Below, one piece after another: positions 7,769 through 17,407 of a DNA stretch of 64,000 bases; the stretch's first letter is position 1; every line of letters begins with the position of its first letter. The stretch spans positions 1 through 64,000 of the forward strand of contig CASDXV010000005.1 in NCBI GenBank assembly GCA_949285255.1, read 5' to 3'. The DNA is from an uncultured bacterium. Lineage in GTDB: Bacteria; Cyanobacteriota; Vampirovibrionia; Gastranaerophilales; Gastranaerophilaceae. The notes beneath the pieces were generated by a model. The model was given only the letters and a program-made list of their open reading frames with translations. It made no database searches and was not told where the DNA came from. The position numbers and the translations under genes are program-made.

Positions 7769-9076
7769 ATGACTCAAATTTCTCCTCTTGCACAAAACCC
7801 ATACTCTATGTTTAAAATGCCTCCCGGTATGGATACAAATAAGGCAGTACAAACACCTCAGCAGCCTGTAAATGCAATAGATAATACTAAAGAAGTTGCC
7901 CCTCAAGCGCCTGCTGCTCCTAAAAAAAGTTCTAAAAAGGCTCTGATAGCAGCAGTTGTTGCAGCTGCAGCTATTATTGGAGGTGTAGTATATGGTGTTA
8001 AATCAGGCAAATTAGATATTGAGTCTATAAAAACTAAAATTCCTTATTTTGGCAAAAAATATAAAGAAAAATTAGCCAAAGAGGCAGCAAAAAAAGCAGC
8101 TGAGGAGGCAGCAAAAGAAGCTGCTGAGGAAGCAGCAAAAGAAGCAGCTGAGGAAGCAGCAAAAGAAGCTGCTAAAAATATGAAAAAAACAGATGCAAAT
8201 TTCTTTACAACGGTTTTTGTCTTAGGCCTAATTGCAAAAGGTTTTGCAAAGCATATGGCATCAAAAGAGCCTGATTTAGAAACTGATGCTGCAAAAATCG
8301 CTTTTGAAAATGAGCAATATATGAAAGATGTTGAGCTTCCTCTTGTATATGAAGAGTCTGCTTCGTATAAAGATAACTATTCTCAAAGCATAATTCCTGC
8401 TATTGAGAAGTTAAGCATCCCTATTGATTATATGAAAACTCGCTATGATGCTGCAAAGGAAATTTACCCGAGTTTAGAGAAAAAGAATTCGGTTCTTGTT
8501 TGGCCCGATAGCAATGTTAGGATTAGCCAAGTTGCTTATAACGAATTGGTTGGAAAACTTACATACTATTCCTTTGATATAAACGGCAAGATTAGTGAAA
8601 AATTTATATATTCTGACGGACACCCTATCCAGATAGAAAAATATAAAGATGAAAAGCTTGTTGCAAAAGCGGTGTTTATGAAAAAAGACCCTCTAAGTGA
8701 GCCTTATATGTCGCATTTGTTTAAATATGACCCAAATACCGGCAATATTTCAGGAACGCTCGTACTTAATCCAAACGGTGATACTATAAGCTATCTTGCA
8801 AGAAATAGAGACGGGAAATTAAATAAAGTATTTAATATTGACCCTGAAACAAAAAATATTAAAGCAGTTTGCCTGTCTGATGAAGAAGGTAAAAAATGTA
8901 CAAGAAAATATTTTTACGATGAGACGGGTAACGTCGAAGAAGCGTATTTTGCAAAAACAGAAAATATGCCAAAGCGTGTATATGAGTTTGAAAATGGAAT
9001 AGCAAACGCTGTAAGGTTTTATGGCGATAATTCAAACAATGTATCGGTTAGAGTCCCATTTGAAAAACAAAACTAA
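7769..9076 (+). CDS. hypothetical membrane-anchored protein with Ala/Lys/Glu repeat
   Basis: A 435-aa protein that I do not recognise. A Pro/Gln-rich N-terminus (1-55) leads into one membrane segment (about 58-78, ALIAAVVAAAAIIGGVVYG). A charged stretch and a helical repeat of the unit EEAAKEAA (105-135) follow, and a second, weaker hydrophobic segment is near 145-160. The C-terminal 250 residues look soluble and beta-rich, with short phrases (YSFDINGKISEKFIYSDG, FKYDPNTGNISG) reminiscent of YD/MORN-like beta-hairpin repeats. With no cleavable signal peptide it is probably anchored in the inner membrane, topology unknown. Its stop overlaps the convergent xerD-like gene by 4 nt. Confidence 0.7.
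   Translation: MTQISPLAQNPYSMFKMPPGMDTNKAVQTPQQPVNAIDNTKEVAPQAPAAPKKSSKKALIAAVVAAAAIIGGVVYGVKSGKLDIESIKTKIPYFGKKYKEKLAKEAAKKAAEEAAKEAAEEAAKEAAEEAAKEAAKNMKKTDANFFTTVFVLGLIAKGFAKHMASKEPDLETDAAKIAFENEQYMKDVELPLVYEESASYKDNYSQSIIPAIEKLSIPIDYMKTRYDAAKEIYPSLEKKNSVLVWPDSNVRISQVAYNELVGKLTYYSFDINGKISEKFIYSDGHPIQIEKYKDEKLVAKAVFMKKDPLSEPYMSHLFKYDPNTGNISGTLVLNPNGDTISYLARNRDGKLNKVFNIDPETKNIKAVCLSDEEGKKCTRKYFYDETGNVEEAYFAKTENMPKRVYEFENGIANAVRFYGDNSNNVSVRVPFEKQN
8081..8173 (+). repeat. 24-bp tandem coding repeat (EEAAKEAA)
   Basis: About four imperfect 24-bp units inside the hypothetical gene, alternating GCAGCA/GCTGCT alanine codons with GAA/GAG and AAA. It would form a long alanine-rich helix. Such repeats are prone to copy-number change by slippage. 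Confidence 0.75.
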
Positions 9077-9954
9077 TCGTTATTTATTGCAAAATAAACT
9101 TCTCTAAGACGCTTTTTGCTAATGTGGGTGTAAAGTTGCGTTGTGACAATGCTTGAGTGTCCAAGGAGCTCTTGCACCACTCTTAAATCCGCACCGTTTT
9201 CAAGCAGATGTGTTGCAAAAGAGTGTCTTATAGTATGAGGTGAGATGTCTTTTTCGATTTTTTTACCAAGGTTGTGAATAAATTTATAAACATACTGGCG
9301 GGTAATTTTTGACCCGTCAGGTTTTAAAAAGACGTATTTTTCATATTTTCTGCCGCAAGTAGAGTTAATTAGAGTTATCTCTCTTTCTTTAAGGTAGTTT
9401 TTAAGTGCACTCTTTGCTTTAGAGCCAAAAGGGATAATTCGCTCTTTTGAGCCTTTACCCATGGTTTTTATTATTCCTGTTTTAAGGTCAGTATTTTTTA
9501 TCTCAAGATTAACAAGCTCAGATACCCTTAATCCTGTTGCGTAAAAAAGCTCAAAAAGTGCTTTTTCCATGGTGTTTAAGTGACTTGCAAGGAGTTTTTC
9601 TATCTCTTTTATGCTAATTACTTTTGGAAGTTTTTTGCTTACTTTTGGAGAATTTAGCGCAAGGGCGGGGTTTTTTACAATTTCTTCATTTAGGCAAAGG
9701 TATCTGAAAAAACCTTTTATGGAGGCGATTTTTCTTACAATGCTTGTGGGGTTTATTCCCTCTTTTGCTAAATATCTGTTATAAGAGCTAAGGTGAGTAC
9801 GCTTAACCTCTTTTATATCTTCAATACCTGTAGTGTTGGTTAAATATTCAAAAAAAGCAAAAATATCTCTTCTATATGCCTCAATTGTGTTTTCACTTAA
9901 GGCGCGCTCAACTTCAAGGTAGTTTAGATAGTCTGATATAAGTCCTACAATCAT
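9073..9954 (-). CDS. xerD: XerC/XerD-family tyrosine recombinase
   Basis: A 293-aa site-specific recombinase of Xer length, which normally resolves chromosome dimers at dif before division. The N-terminal SAM-like DNA-binding domain covers 1-90. The catalytic domain has all expected residues: Arg in TGLRVSEL, Lys in GKGSKER, HxxR in SPHTIRHSFATHLL, His in LGHSS and the nucleophile Tyr in TQLYTH. The SPHTIRHSFATHLLENGADL phrase favours XerD over XerC, but with no second Xer in view the paralogue is unsure. It lies just downstream of ftsZ, separated by a terminator, fitting a division and segregation theme. No dif site was recognised in the window. No Shine-Dalgarno is visible; a TAAAAT box ends 6 nt before the ATG. 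Confidence 0.88.
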   Translation of the reverse strand: MIVGLISDYLNYLEVERALSENTIEAYRRDIFAFFEYLTNTTGIEDIKEVKRTHLSSYNRYLAKEGINPTSIVRKIASIKGFFRYLCLNEEIVKNPALALNSPKVSKKLPKVISIKEIEKLLASHLNTMEKALFELFYATGLRVSELVNLEIKNTDLKTGIIKTMGKGSKERIIPFGSKAKSALKNYLKEREITLINSTCGRKYEKYVFLKPDGSKITRQYVYKFIHNLGKKIEKDISPHTIRHSFATHLLENGADLRVVQELLGHSSIVTTQLYTHISKKRLREVYFAINND

Positions 9955-9960
9955 TGTTTA

Positions 9961-9966
9961 ATTTTA
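9961..9966 (-). promoter_or_regulatory. -10-like box immediately upstream of the xerD-type gene
   Basis: TAAAAT on the minus strand ends 6 nt before the start codon at 9954, and no ribosome-binding site lies between. If used, transcription would begin at or next to the A of ATG, giving a leaderless message. No good -35 is visible; that position falls in the terminator stem of ftsZ. Confidence 0.35.
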
Positions 9967-9975
9967 TCATTTAGC

Positions 9976-10010
9976 AAAAAACAACACCTCCTTTTAATTA
10001 AGGAGGTGTT
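9976..10010 (-). terminator. rho-independent terminator after ftsZ
   Basis: On the minus strand an 11-bp perfect stem (10010-10000 with 9993-9983) is followed by GTTTTTT. The stem halves contain CACCTCC and GGAGGTG, but the latter is about 28 nt from the next start codon and is not a ribosome-binding site. Confidence 0.88.
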
Positions 10011-10030
10011 GAAATTATTATTTTAACAGA

Positions 10031-11224
10031 TTACAGTCTGTTTTTAGGGTTTAAAAATTCAGGTATATCAAGCAGACTGCTTGCGGTTGCTTCATGGTTT
10101 TGGTTATCATTTGTATTGGCGTTTGATGAGCTTGTACTGCCTAAATTACCAAATGATAATGCGCTTGAACCGTTTCCTCCAAAGAAACTTGCAGCTGAGA
10201 GTTTAAGGTCATCTTTAGCAGTTACGGTATCGCCGTTTTTAAGTTCAAAACCTGTAGCGATAATTGTTATCATAATTTCGCCTTGAATTCTATCGTCAAT
10301 TACAGAACCAAAGATAACTTCAGCGTCATCTGAAACAGCATCGTGAATTACACTTGCAGCCTCATTAACTTCATGAAGTGTCATATCAGGGCCGCCTGTT
10401 ACGTTCATTATGATGCCTGTTGCGCCGTTGATTGAAGTTTCAAGCAATTTAGAGTTGATTGCAAGTTTTGCAGCTTCCATTGCTCTGCCTTCGCCTGATG
10501 ATTTACCGATACCCATAAGTGCTGAGCCGGATGATTGCATAATTGTCTTAACATCGGCAAAGTCCACGTTGATTAAACCGGGAACGGTAATGATATCTGA
10601 AATACCTTGAACACCGCAGAGAAGAACTTCATCTACTACGCTGAATGCATCTCTCATTGTTGTTCTGCGCTCAACTACTTCTATTAATTTGTCGTTGGGG
10701 ATAACGATTAGAGCGTCAACATTTTCTTTTAGTTTTTCTAAACCTTGAAGAGCTTGTGTCATACGACGTTTGCCCTCAAATTGGAAAGGTTTTGTTACAA
10801 CACCGATTGTAAGTGCGCCAAGTTCTTTAGCGATTTTTGCTACAACAGGAGCAGCACCTGTACCTGTACCGCCGCCCATACCGGCTGTTACAAAGACCAT
10901 ATCAGAACCATCTAGTGCTACAAGTAAGTCTTCCCTTGATTCTTCGGCAGCTTTTTCACCAATTGACGGGTTGCCGCCTGCACCAAGTCCTGATGTAAGC
11001 TTTGCACCGAGTTGAATTTTCTTTGACGCAGCAGACATTTCAAGAACCTGAGCATCAGTGTTCATTGCCCAAAATTCGACTCCTGATAAACCTGCTTTTA
11101 TCATTCGGTTAACAGCATTTCCGCCGCCGCCGCCTACGCCGATTACTTTTATATTCGCTTGAGAAGCGTATCTGTTGTATTCAGAAGCTTGTCTGTCATA
11201 ACTGTCTAATTTGAACTTTTCCAC
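10031..11224 (-). CDS. ftsZ: cell division protein FtsZ
   Basis: A tubulin-like GTPase that forms the cytokinetic ring. The 397-aa protein has the nucleotide-binding [13 protein letters not shown], the tubulin signature [15 protein letters not shown], and the T7/synergy region in the middle. A variable Ser/Asn-rich linker (about 345-380) and a C-terminal peptide ([13 protein letters not shown]) of the DIPxFL type that binds FtsA, SepF or ZipA-like partners complete it. The start is GTG at 11224, with GGGGG 8 nt upstream; no ATG is available in frame. The N-terminal extension before the GTPase core is about 25 residues. It has its own promoter and terminator, so it is not in a dcw cluster here. 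Confidence 0.97.
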   Translation of the reverse strand: MEKFKLDSYDRQASEYNRYASQANIKVIGVGGGGGNAVNRMIKAGLSGVEFWAMNTDAQVLEMSAASKKIQLGAKLTSGLGAGGNPSIGEKAAEESREDLLVALDGSDMVFVTAGMGGGTGTGAAPVVAKIAKELGALTIGVVTKPFQFEGKRRMTQALQGLEKLKENVDALIVIPNDKLIEVVERRTTMRDAFSVVDEVLLCGVQGISDIITVPGLINVDFADVKTIMQSSGSALMGIGKSSGEGRAMEAAKLAINSKLLETSINGATGIIMNVTGGPDMTLHEVNEAASVIHDAVSDDAEVIFGSVIDDRIQGEIMITIIATGFELKNGDTVTAKDDLKLSAASFFGGNGSSALSFGNLGSTSSSNANTNDNQNHEATASSLLDIPEFLNPKNRL

Positions 11225-11259
11225 TTAAATGGCCCCCATTTTTTTCTTTATTTAATTTT

Positions 11260-11288
11260 ACTATATTTTAAAAGCGTTTATATGTAAA
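11260..11288 (-). promoter_or_regulatory. promoter of ftsZ
   Basis: On the minus strand TTTACA (11288-11283), a 17-bp spacer and TATAGT (11265-11260). Each hexamer is one base from consensus. Start near 11253 gives a leader of about 29 nt. Confidence 0.65.
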
Positions 11289-11436
11289 GCTTTCCTGATG
11301 AAATTATCCTCCAATGTTAACATAAATTCAATTAAACTTTACAGAATTTAATTTTTTACCGTTTTTTAATTGTAGAAAAGACAGTTAAAATTTTTCTTAA
11401 TATTTTGAAATATTTTAAAATTAAGATTTTTTGTCA

Positions 11437-11442
11437 TATAAT
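11437..11442 (+). promoter_or_regulatory. TATAAT box 7 nt before the fucose synthase gene
   Basis: A perfect TATAAT lies 7 nt before the ATG at 11450, and there is no Shine-Dalgarno. Transcription would start at or one base before the start codon, suggesting a leaderless mRNA. The -35 is poor. Confidence 0.5.
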
Positions 11443-11449
11443 TTGAGCT

Positions 11450-12385
11450 ATGGAAAAGAAAATTTTTGTTGCAGGACACAAGGGATTAGTAGGCGGAGCA
11501 ATTTTAAGAGAGCTCCAAAAAAAAGGTTATAAAAATTTTGCTCTAAGAACTCATAGCGAATTGGATTTAACCGATAGTAAAGCGGTTGATGAATTCTTTA
11601 GCAAAGAAAAGCCTGACTGGGTATTTTTAGCTGCCGCAAAAGTTGGTGGTATTTATGCCAATAATACCTACCCCGTTGATTTTTTACTTGAAAATTTAAA
11701 AATTCAAAACAATATTTTTGAAAGTTCTTTTAAATATAATGTCAAAAAATTTATGTTTTTAGGTTCATCCTGTATTTATCCAAAAAACGCTCCTCAGCCT
11801 ATTAAAGAGGAATATTTGCTATCTTCAAAACTTGAACCTACAAACGAGCCTTATGCTCTTGCAAAAATCTGCGGTATAAAGCTTGCAAACGCTTATAATC
11901 GTCAATATTCCACTAACTACATAAGTGTTATGCCTTGTAACTTGTATGGTATAGGGGATAATTACCACCCTGAAAACGCTCATGTTGTACCCATGCTTAT
12001 AAGAAGATTCCATGAGGCAAAAATAAGAGGGGATAAAACAGTCACCGCTTGGGGAACGGGCACACCTTTAAGAGAATTTTTATTTTCAGATGATTTAGCA
12101 AGCGCTTGTGTTTATCTTATGGAAAATAAAAACGCCGATGAGATAGGCGAGTTTATAAACATAGGCTCGGGCAAAGAAAAAAGCATTAAAGAAATTGTTG
12201 AGCTTGTCAAAAAAACCGTAGGTTTTGAGGGTGAAGTTGTTTGGGATACAACAAAACCAGACGGTACACCAAGAAAGCTCATGGATGTTTCAAGGATAAA
12301 TTCTCTTGGCTGGAGCAGCAAAGTTGAGCTTGAAGAAGGCTTAAAAATTGCTTATGCCGATTTTTTAGCCCGCTACGGCGCTTAG
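11450..12385 (+). CDS. fcl: GDP-L-fucose synthase
   Basis: Converts GDP-4-keto-6-deoxymannose to GDP-L-fucose, a donor for surface glycans. It is an extended SDR protein of 311 aa, the normal length. It has the NADP-binding GHKGLVG at the N-terminus, the [13 protein letters not shown] phrase typical of this enzyme, the catalytic Ser in LGSSCIYPK and the YxxxK pair in YALAKICG. The partner GDP-mannose 4,6-dehydratase is not in this window. The gene is divergent from ftsZ and stands ahead of glnA, which has its own promoter. The start has no Shine-Dalgarno but sits directly after a TATAAT box. Confidence 0.93.
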   Translation: MEKKIFVAGHKGLVGGAILRELQKKGYKNFALRTHSELDLTDSKAVDEFFSKEKPDWVFLAAAKVGGIYANNTYPVDFLLENLKIQNNIFESSFKYNVKKFMFLGSSCIYPKNAPQPIKEEYLLSSKLEPTNEPYALAKICGIKLANAYNRQYSTNYISVMPCNLYGIGDNYHPENAHVVPMLIRRFHEAKIRGDKTVTAWGTGTPLREFLFSDDLASACVYLMENKNADEIGEFINIGSGKEKSIKEIVELVKKTVGFEGEVVWDTTKPDGTPRKLMDVSRINSLGWSSKVELEEGLKIAYADFLARYGA

Positions 12386-12408
12386 GTATAAAGATTTTAT
12401 AAACCCCT

Positions 12409-12437
12409 TTGACTAATTGCATAAAAAAGTGGATAAT
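12409..12437 (+). promoter_or_regulatory. promoter of glnA
   Basis: TTGACT (12409-12414), a 17-bp spacer and GATAAT (12432-12437). Predicted start near 12444 gives a leader of about 42 nt before the ATG at 12486. It also shows that a TTG start at 12417 would lie inside the promoter. Confidence 0.7.
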
Positions 12438-12485
12438 AAGCTCATTAATTATTTAGAAGCAGTTAGATTTAAGGAGAGCAAGCCG

Positions 12486-13832
12486 ATGTGTTACATTCCA
12501 GAGCACGGAAAGACTTTAACTAAGGAAGAGATTAAGGATATTATCTGTAAAAATGATATTCATTTTATCAGATTGCAGTTTGTTGATATTAACGGTAATG
12601 TAAAAAATCTCTGTGTCCCGTCATCTCAGATAGATAAAGTTCTGAATAATGAATGTATGCTTGACGGCTCTTCAATTAAGGGTTTTAGAAGCATTGAAAC
12701 TTCAGATATGTTCTTTTATCCTGACCTTGCAACTTTTGCAATTTTGCCTTGGAAACAAGCAGGAAACAGAAATGTAGCAAGGATTATCTGTGATATTTAT
12801 AACGCTGACGGTACACCATTTGAAGGATGCCCCAGATGCAACCTTAAAAGAGTTGTAAAAGAGGCTGCAGATATGGGTTACACGCTAAATGCGGGCCCCG
12901 AGGCAGAGTTTTTCCTATTCAAAAGAGATGAACACGGCAAACCCACGCTTGAAACACATGATGACGGCTACTATTATGATGTAGCGCCAGTGGATAAGGG
13001 CGAAGACATTAGAGCTCAGATGGTTGATGTGCTTCAAAAAATGGGTTTTGAAATTGAAGCCAGCCATCACGAGGCTGCTCGCGGTCAGCATGAAATAGAT
13101 TTTAAATACGCTGATGCTATTACAACGGCTGATAATGTTGTTACATTTAAGTATGCGGTTAAAGCCGTTGCGGATTTGCATAATCTGCATGCTACTTTTA
13201 TGCCAAAACCTGTTTTTGGCGTGAACGGTTCAGGCATGCACTGTAACGTGTCATTGTTTAAAGACGGTAAAAATGCTTTTTACGATAAAAACGCTCCCTA
13301 TGAACTTTCAAGTGAGGCGATGTATACAATAGGTTCTTACCTAAAGCATGTTCAAGAGTTTACGGCAGTTTGTAACCCTCTTGTAAACAGTTACAAGCGT
13401 TTAGTCCCGGGGTATGAAGCGCCTGTTTATCTGGCATGGTCTTTGGCTAACCGTTCTGCTCTTATAAGAGTTCCTGCTAAGCGCGGTAACGCTACTCGTG
13501 TTGAGCTTCGCTCACCTGACCCGAGCTGCAACCCTTATCTTGTTTTTGCAGTACTTTTAACTGCCGCTCTTGAGGGTATAAAAAATAAAATTGAACCTCC
13601 AAAGCAAAGAGAAGAAAATATCTATGAAATGAGCGAAGCTCAAAAGAGAGAAAAAGGAATTTTGGCACTACCCGGCAGCTTGAATGAAGCTCTTTATATG
13701 ATGAAAAAATCTGACCTTGTTAAAAAAGCTCTTGGCGAGCATATATTTAACGAGTTCTTATCATCAAAAGAAAAAGAATGGGATAACTACAGAATAAGAG
13801 TTACCGACTGGGAATTAAGACATTATATGTAA
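12486..13832 (+). CDS. glnA: glutamine synthetase, type I
   Basis: Makes glutamine from glutamate, ammonia and ATP, the main ammonium entry point. The 448-aa protein has the GSI marks: LDGSSIKGF, GPEAEFFLF, the metal/ATP segment HHEAARGQHEIDF, NGSGMHCNVSLF and the substrate loop NRSALIRVPA. The length and the region ENIYEMSEAQKRE match the GSI-alpha class (about 440 aa, without the GSI-beta insert), so control by adenylylation is unlikely. The start at 12486 was chosen because AAGGAG (12471-12476) lies 9 nt before it; an upstream in-frame TTG is inside the promoter. It is followed by a terminator shared with the convergent atp operon. Confidence 0.95.
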   Translation: MCYIPEHGKTLTKEEIKDIICKNDIHFIRLQFVDINGNVKNLCVPSSQIDKVLNNECMLDGSSIKGFRSIETSDMFFYPDLATFAILPWKQAGNRNVARIICDIYNADGTPFEGCPRCNLKRVVKEAADMGYTLNAGPEAEFFLFKRDEHGKPTLETHDDGYYYDVAPVDKGEDIRAQMVDVLQKMGFEIEASHHEAARGQHEIDFKYADAITTADNVVTFKYAVKAVADLHNLHATFMPKPVFGVNGSGMHCNVSLFKDGKNAFYDKNAPYELSSEAMYTIGSYLKHVQEFTAVCNPLVNSYKRLVPGYEAPVYLAWSLANRSALIRVPAKRGNATRVELRSPDPSCNPYLVFAVLLTAALEGIKNKIEPPKQREENIYEMSEAQKREKGILALPGSLNEALYMMKKSDLVKKALGEHIFNEFLSSKEKEWDNYRIRVTDWELRHYM

Positions 13833-13835
13833 ATT

Positions 13836-13860
13836 AAAGCCCCTTTTAAAAGGGGCTTTT
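13836..13860. terminator. bidirectional terminator between glnA and atpG
   Basis: A perfect palindrome, AAAAGCCCC-TTTTAAAA-GGGGCTTTT in effect, flanked by T-runs on both strands. It serves glnA (plus strand) and the atp operon (minus strand). Confidence 0.82.
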
Positions 13861-13866
13861 TAATTT

Positions 13867-14826
13867 CTACTTTAAGGCGTCTGCTCCCGATACAACTTCG
13901 TTTAGCTCTTGAGTGATTTGTGCCTGACGGGCTTTGTTGTAGTCAATAGTAAGTATCCTTATCATCTCCTGAGCGTTATTTGTTGCAGCAGACATAGCCG
14001 TCATTCTTGAAGCAAGCTCTGAGGCTTGAGCTTCCAAAAATGCCTGAAAGATGATGTTTGCTATATACATAGGCACAATTTTTTGCAAAACAGTACATAA
14101 ATCGGGAATAAATTCTGTAAGAGGGTCGATTTTATGTGAGCTTTCCTTATGAACTACATTGTGCTCTTGATCAAACTCTTTTTTATGGAATTCTTTTATC
14201 TCAACAGGCAAAAGTGTCCATTTTTCGACCTTGTAGGTCATCATATTTAAGTATCGTGTTGTAATTAAAACAATTGAATCAATCTCGCCTGATACATATT
14301 GAGCTGCTAAATCCTCGGCCAAAACAAGAGAACTTGCCGAGTCAGGATTGTCCATAATGCTTGAATAAACGCTTTTTATTTCAAAATCAAGGTTTCTTGT
14401 GGCGTTTTTAAGGGCAGCGTAAGCTTTTTGCCCTGCAAGGTAGAGTTTAACCTTTTTGCCCTCAGAAAGGGCTTTTTTTATTTCATTTAGGGTAAATCTT
14501 ACGATATTTGCACTGTATGCGCCTGCAAGCCCCTTGTTGGAGGACATTACAACAAAGCCGACGGTTTTTATCTCTCTTTTTTTAAGCAATTGAGGATAAT
14601 TATCAATCGCGCGCTGTGTTTTTATATCTTCAAGCGGACAATCTGGCAGAGCCTGATAGACTTTTGTGAACATTTTATACAGTTCAAAAGTAAAAGGACG
14701 TGACATTTTTACTGCATTTTCGGCTTTTTTAACCTTAGCTGCAGCAACCATTTTCATTGCACGCGTGATTTTTTGCGTATTTTGAATACTTGTTATTCTG
14801 TCTTTTATGTTACGTAGGTTTGCCAT
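13867..14826 (-). CDS. atpG: ATP synthase gamma subunit
   Basis: Central stalk of F1, coupling rotation to catalysis. The 319-aa protein has the conserved N-terminal helix (LRNIKDRITSIQNTQKITRAMKMVAAAK), SSNKGLAGAYSANI in the core, and the C-terminal helix (ASRMTAMSAATNNAQEMI). It is last in the operon, 1 nt after atpA. The length, somewhat above the 285-290 of E. coli, resembles cyanobacterial gamma; I did not establish whether the redox-regulatory insert is present. Beta and epsilon genes do not follow, as in Cyanobacteria, where they form a separate operon. Confidence 0.96.
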   Translation of the reverse strand: MANLRNIKDRITSIQNTQKITRAMKMVAAAKVKKAENAVKMSRPFTFELYKMFTKVYQALPDCPLEDIKTQRAIDNYPQLLKKREIKTVGFVVMSSNKGLAGAYSANIVRFTLNEIKKALSEGKKVKLYLAGQKAYAALKNATRNLDFEIKSVYSSIMDNPDSASSLVLAEDLAAQYVSGEIDSIVLITTRYLNMMTYKVEKWTLLPVEIKEFHKKEFDQEHNVVHKESSHKIDPLTEFIPDLCTVLQKIVPMYIANIIFQAFLEAQASELASRMTAMSAATNNAQEMIRILTIDYNKARQAQITQELNEVVSGADALK

Positions 14827-14827
14827 T

Positions 14828-16351
14828 TTAATCCTTTTTGAAGATATTTTCCTTAAAGTCTTTCAGTTTGCTTCTCAGGTTTTCTTTGTCGCTATCATCA
14901 AGCGCTGCGCCTTCGTTGAGTTTTTTCTCAAGTTCGCTCATATTAGATACAAAGTATTCAAACCACTGCTCTTTAAAGTCTTGAATATCTTTGTTTTCAA
15001 CATCATCCAAGAACCCTTCGTTTCCTGCAAAAAGTATGGATACTTGTTTTGCAACGCTAAGAGGTTTGTACTGAGGCTGAATAAGTATCTGTGTAAGCTT
15101 TTCACCCTTTAAGAGCTGTGCTCTGGTTGCAGGGTCAAGGTCTGATGCAAACTGTGCAAATGCAGCCAACTCGCGATACTGTGCCAAATCAAGTCTTAGC
15201 TGTCCTGCAACTTGTTTAATACCCTTTGTCTGAGCTGCACCGCCGACACGAGATACCGATATACCTGCGTTAATAGCCGGTCTTTGACCTGAGTTAAACA
15301 AATTTGACTCAAGGAAGATTTGTCCGTCGGTAATTGAAATTACGTTTGTCGGGATGTACGCTGATACGTCACCTGCCTGTGTTTCAATGATTGGAAGTGC
15401 GGTAATTGAACCTCCGCCTAACTCGTCAGAGAGTTTGCAGGCTCTTTCAAGCAATCTTGAGTGCAGATAAAATACATCCCCTGGGTATGCTTCACGTCCC
15501 GGAGGTCTTCTTAAAAGCAAGCTCATCGCACGGTACGCTTGAGCGTGTTTTGTAAGGTCATCATATACAATAAGAACGTGTTTACCTTGTTCTAAAAATT
15601 CTTCTCCGATGGCGCATCCTGCAAACGGTGCGATGTACTGTAGTGGTGCACTTTCATTTGCTGCAGCCGATACAATAATTGAATAATCCATAGCGCCGTG
15701 CTCTTCAAGAGTTTTTGCAAGCTGCGCTACAGTTGATGTTTTCTGACCTATTGCAACATAGATACAAATTACATCTTGACCTTTTTGGTTCAAAATTGTA
15801 TCAAGAGCAATTGCAGTTTTACCTGTTTGCCTGTCGCCGATTATAAGTTCCCTTTGCCCTCTGCCTATAGGAGTTAGAGCATCAATTGCAGTCAGACCCG
15901 TTTGAAGAGGTTGGTGTACTGATTTTCTTGTAATGATACCCGGGGCAACACGCTCAATAGGACGGGTTTTTGTGCTGTCTATATCGCCTTTACCGTCAAT
16001 TGGTTTACCTGTCGGGTCGATAATTCTTCCGATAAGCCCGTCACCTACAGGGATAGAAGCAATTTTGCCGGTTGATTTAACCTGCATACCTTCTTTAATT
16101 TTTGTATATTCACCGAGTATAACTACACCCACGTTATCTTCTTCAAGGTTTAGTGTAATACCAAGCGTTCCTTCTCCGTCTTGAAATTCTACAAGCTCGG
16201 ATGCCATAACATTTTTAAGTCCGTATATACGAGAAATACCATCGCCTATTTCAAGCACCGTGCCTACGTTTGTTACTTCGTTTACGGAGTCGAAATTTTG
16301 GATTTTTTCTCTAATGATAGAACTGATTTCATCCGGTTTAATTGCTACCAT
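14828..16351 (-). CDS. atpA: ATP synthase alpha subunit
   Basis: The non-catalytic nucleotide-binding subunit of F1. The 507-aa protein has a beta-barrel N-domain, Walker [14 protein letters not shown] (about residues 170-182), the hydrophobic Walker B strand ending LIVYDD, and the conserved [20 protein letters not shown] signature near 365. It lies between atpH (11 nt upstream) and atpG (1 nt downstream), so the three are probably co-transcribed and translationally coupled. Confidence 0.98.
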   Translation of the reverse strand: MVAIKPDEISSIIREKIQNFDSVNEVTNVGTVLEIGDGISRIYGLKNVMASELVEFQDGEGTLGITLNLEEDNVGVVILGEYTKIKEGMQVKSTGKIASIPVGDGLIGRIIDPTGKPIDGKGDIDSTKTRPIERVAPGIITRKSVHQPLQTGLTAIDALTPIGRGQRELIIGDRQTGKTAIALDTILNQKGQDVICIYVAIGQKTSTVAQLAKTLEEHGAMDYSIIVSAAANESAPLQYIAPFAGCAIGEEFLEQGKHVLIVYDDLTKHAQAYRAMSLLLRRPPGREAYPGDVFYLHSRLLERACKLSDELGGGSITALPIIETQAGDVSAYIPTNVISITDGQIFLESNLFNSGQRPAINAGISVSRVGGAAQTKGIKQVAGQLRLDLAQYRELAAFAQFASDLDPATRAQLLKGEKLTQILIQPQYKPLSVAKQVSILFAGNEGFLDDVENKDIQDFKEQWFEYFVSNMSELEKKLNEGAALDDSDKENLRSKLKDFKENIFKKD

Positions 16352-16362
16352 ATTTTTTCCTC

Positions 16363-16911
16363 TTATTTTATTATTGCGTTTTTAAATCTGTCTATTTTTC
16401 CTGCAAGAGATGTATCAAAAACATCATCGCCCATTTTGTAAACAAGCCCTGCAAGAATGGAGTTTTTTACATCGTAACTTACGATTATTTCTTTGTTTAA
16501 AACTTGAGCGAGTTTTTCTTTTATTTGATTTTTGTATTCGTCATCTAGCTCAATTGCCGATATTACCTCTACTTTTGAGATATTGTTTAACTTATCAAGC
16601 AGACTGTTGTAGATTTTTACTACATCAAAAATCAAATTGAAACGATTTTTTCTGACAAGGAGTTTTAGAAAATTTCTCATCGTTTCATCCGTGTCTTTTT
16701 CAAAAACACTATTTATTACAGCCTCTTTATCGCCAGCTGAGATAATAGGATTTACAAGGGCTTCATAAAGCTCTTTAGATGACTCAAGGATTATTTTAAT
16801 GTTTTCAAGATTTTGCCAAACAACAGAATTATCAAGCTTGTTTTGTTCATTAAGCTCAAATAATGACTTAGCGTATCTTGTTGCAATAAGTTGGTTTTCA
16901 CTTTTATTCAT
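16363..16911 (-). CDS. atpH: ATP synthase delta subunit
   Basis: A peripheral-stalk protein (OSCP-like) that joins F1 to the b/b' dimer. The 182-aa protein has an N-terminal helical domain starting [14 protein letters not shown] and the conserved C-terminal pattern of this family ([47 protein letters not shown]). Its start overlaps the end of atpF by 8 nt. It diverges in sequence as delta subunits do, but the position in the operon supports the call. Confidence 0.93.
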   Translation of the reverse strand: MNKSENQLIATRYAKSLFELNEQNKLDNSVVWQNLENIKIILESSKELYEALVNPIISAGDKEAVINSVFEKDTDETMRNFLKLLVRKNRFNLIFDVVKIYNSLLDKLNNISKVEVISAIELDDEYKNQIKEKLAQVLNKEIIVSYDVKNSILAGLVYKMGDDVFDTSLAGKIDRFKNAIIK

Positions 16912-17404
16912 GTTTTAACCTGTCAAGTTCATCTATACTTTTTTTGATAAAGCTCTCGTGATACTCGGGCTTGTTTTCAAGAGTATTTTTCATATGATTT
17001 TTAGCTACTTCTAAAGACGCAAGGGCTGTTTTTTGAGTTAAAGAGAGGGCAATTTTTTTGCTTTCGGATTCAATTGCCTTCTGTGCATTTTCAAAAATGC
17101 CTTTTGCCTGAGTATCAGCGTCTTTTAATATCTTCTCGCCCATAAGTTCGGCACTTTTTTGCGCGTTGTCAAAAATTTCTTTAACTTCCTGAGCGATATT
17201 TTTTACCGTTTCGTTAGCTTCTTTTAGCTTTATTATGGAATTTTCTTTTGCATCATCTGAGGATTCAACTTCTTGTTTGACTTTTTGCCTTGCTGATTCA
17301 ATGAGGTTTCCCACTTTGAAAAATTTAATCGCAAAGATGATTAACCCTAAAAGGATTAAAAAGTTGAAAGCGTTTGATTTTACGATTAGTGTCCAGATTT
17401 CCAT
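16904..17404 (-). CDS. atpF: ATP synthase b subunit
   Basis: The membrane-anchored half of the peripheral stalk. The 166-aa protein has one N-terminal membrane helix (about 9-27, NAFNLLILLGLIIFAIKFF-like) followed by a long charged coiled coil rich in Lys, Glu and Ala, the typical b-subunit layout. It lies 3 nt after b' and overlaps atpH by 8 nt. Together with b' it would form a heterodimer, as in cyanobacteria and chloroplasts. Confidence 0.9.
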   Translation of the reverse strand: MEIWTLIVKSNAFNFLILLGLIIFAIKFFKVGNLIESARQKVKQEVESSDDAKENSIIKLKEANETVKNIAQEVKEIFDNAQKSAELMGEKILKDADTQAKGIFENAQKAIESESKKIALSLTQKTALASLEVAKNHMKNTLENKPEYHESFIKKSIDELDRLKHE

Positions 17405-17407
17405 ATG

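Noticed and set aside
8081-8173. CRISPR-like or mobile repeat
   Set aside because: The units are contiguous codon repeats inside a reading frame, with no spacers.
12417-12485. Upstream TTG start for glnA
   Set aside because: It lies between the -35 and -10 of a good promoter, and AAGGAG supports the ATG at 12486.
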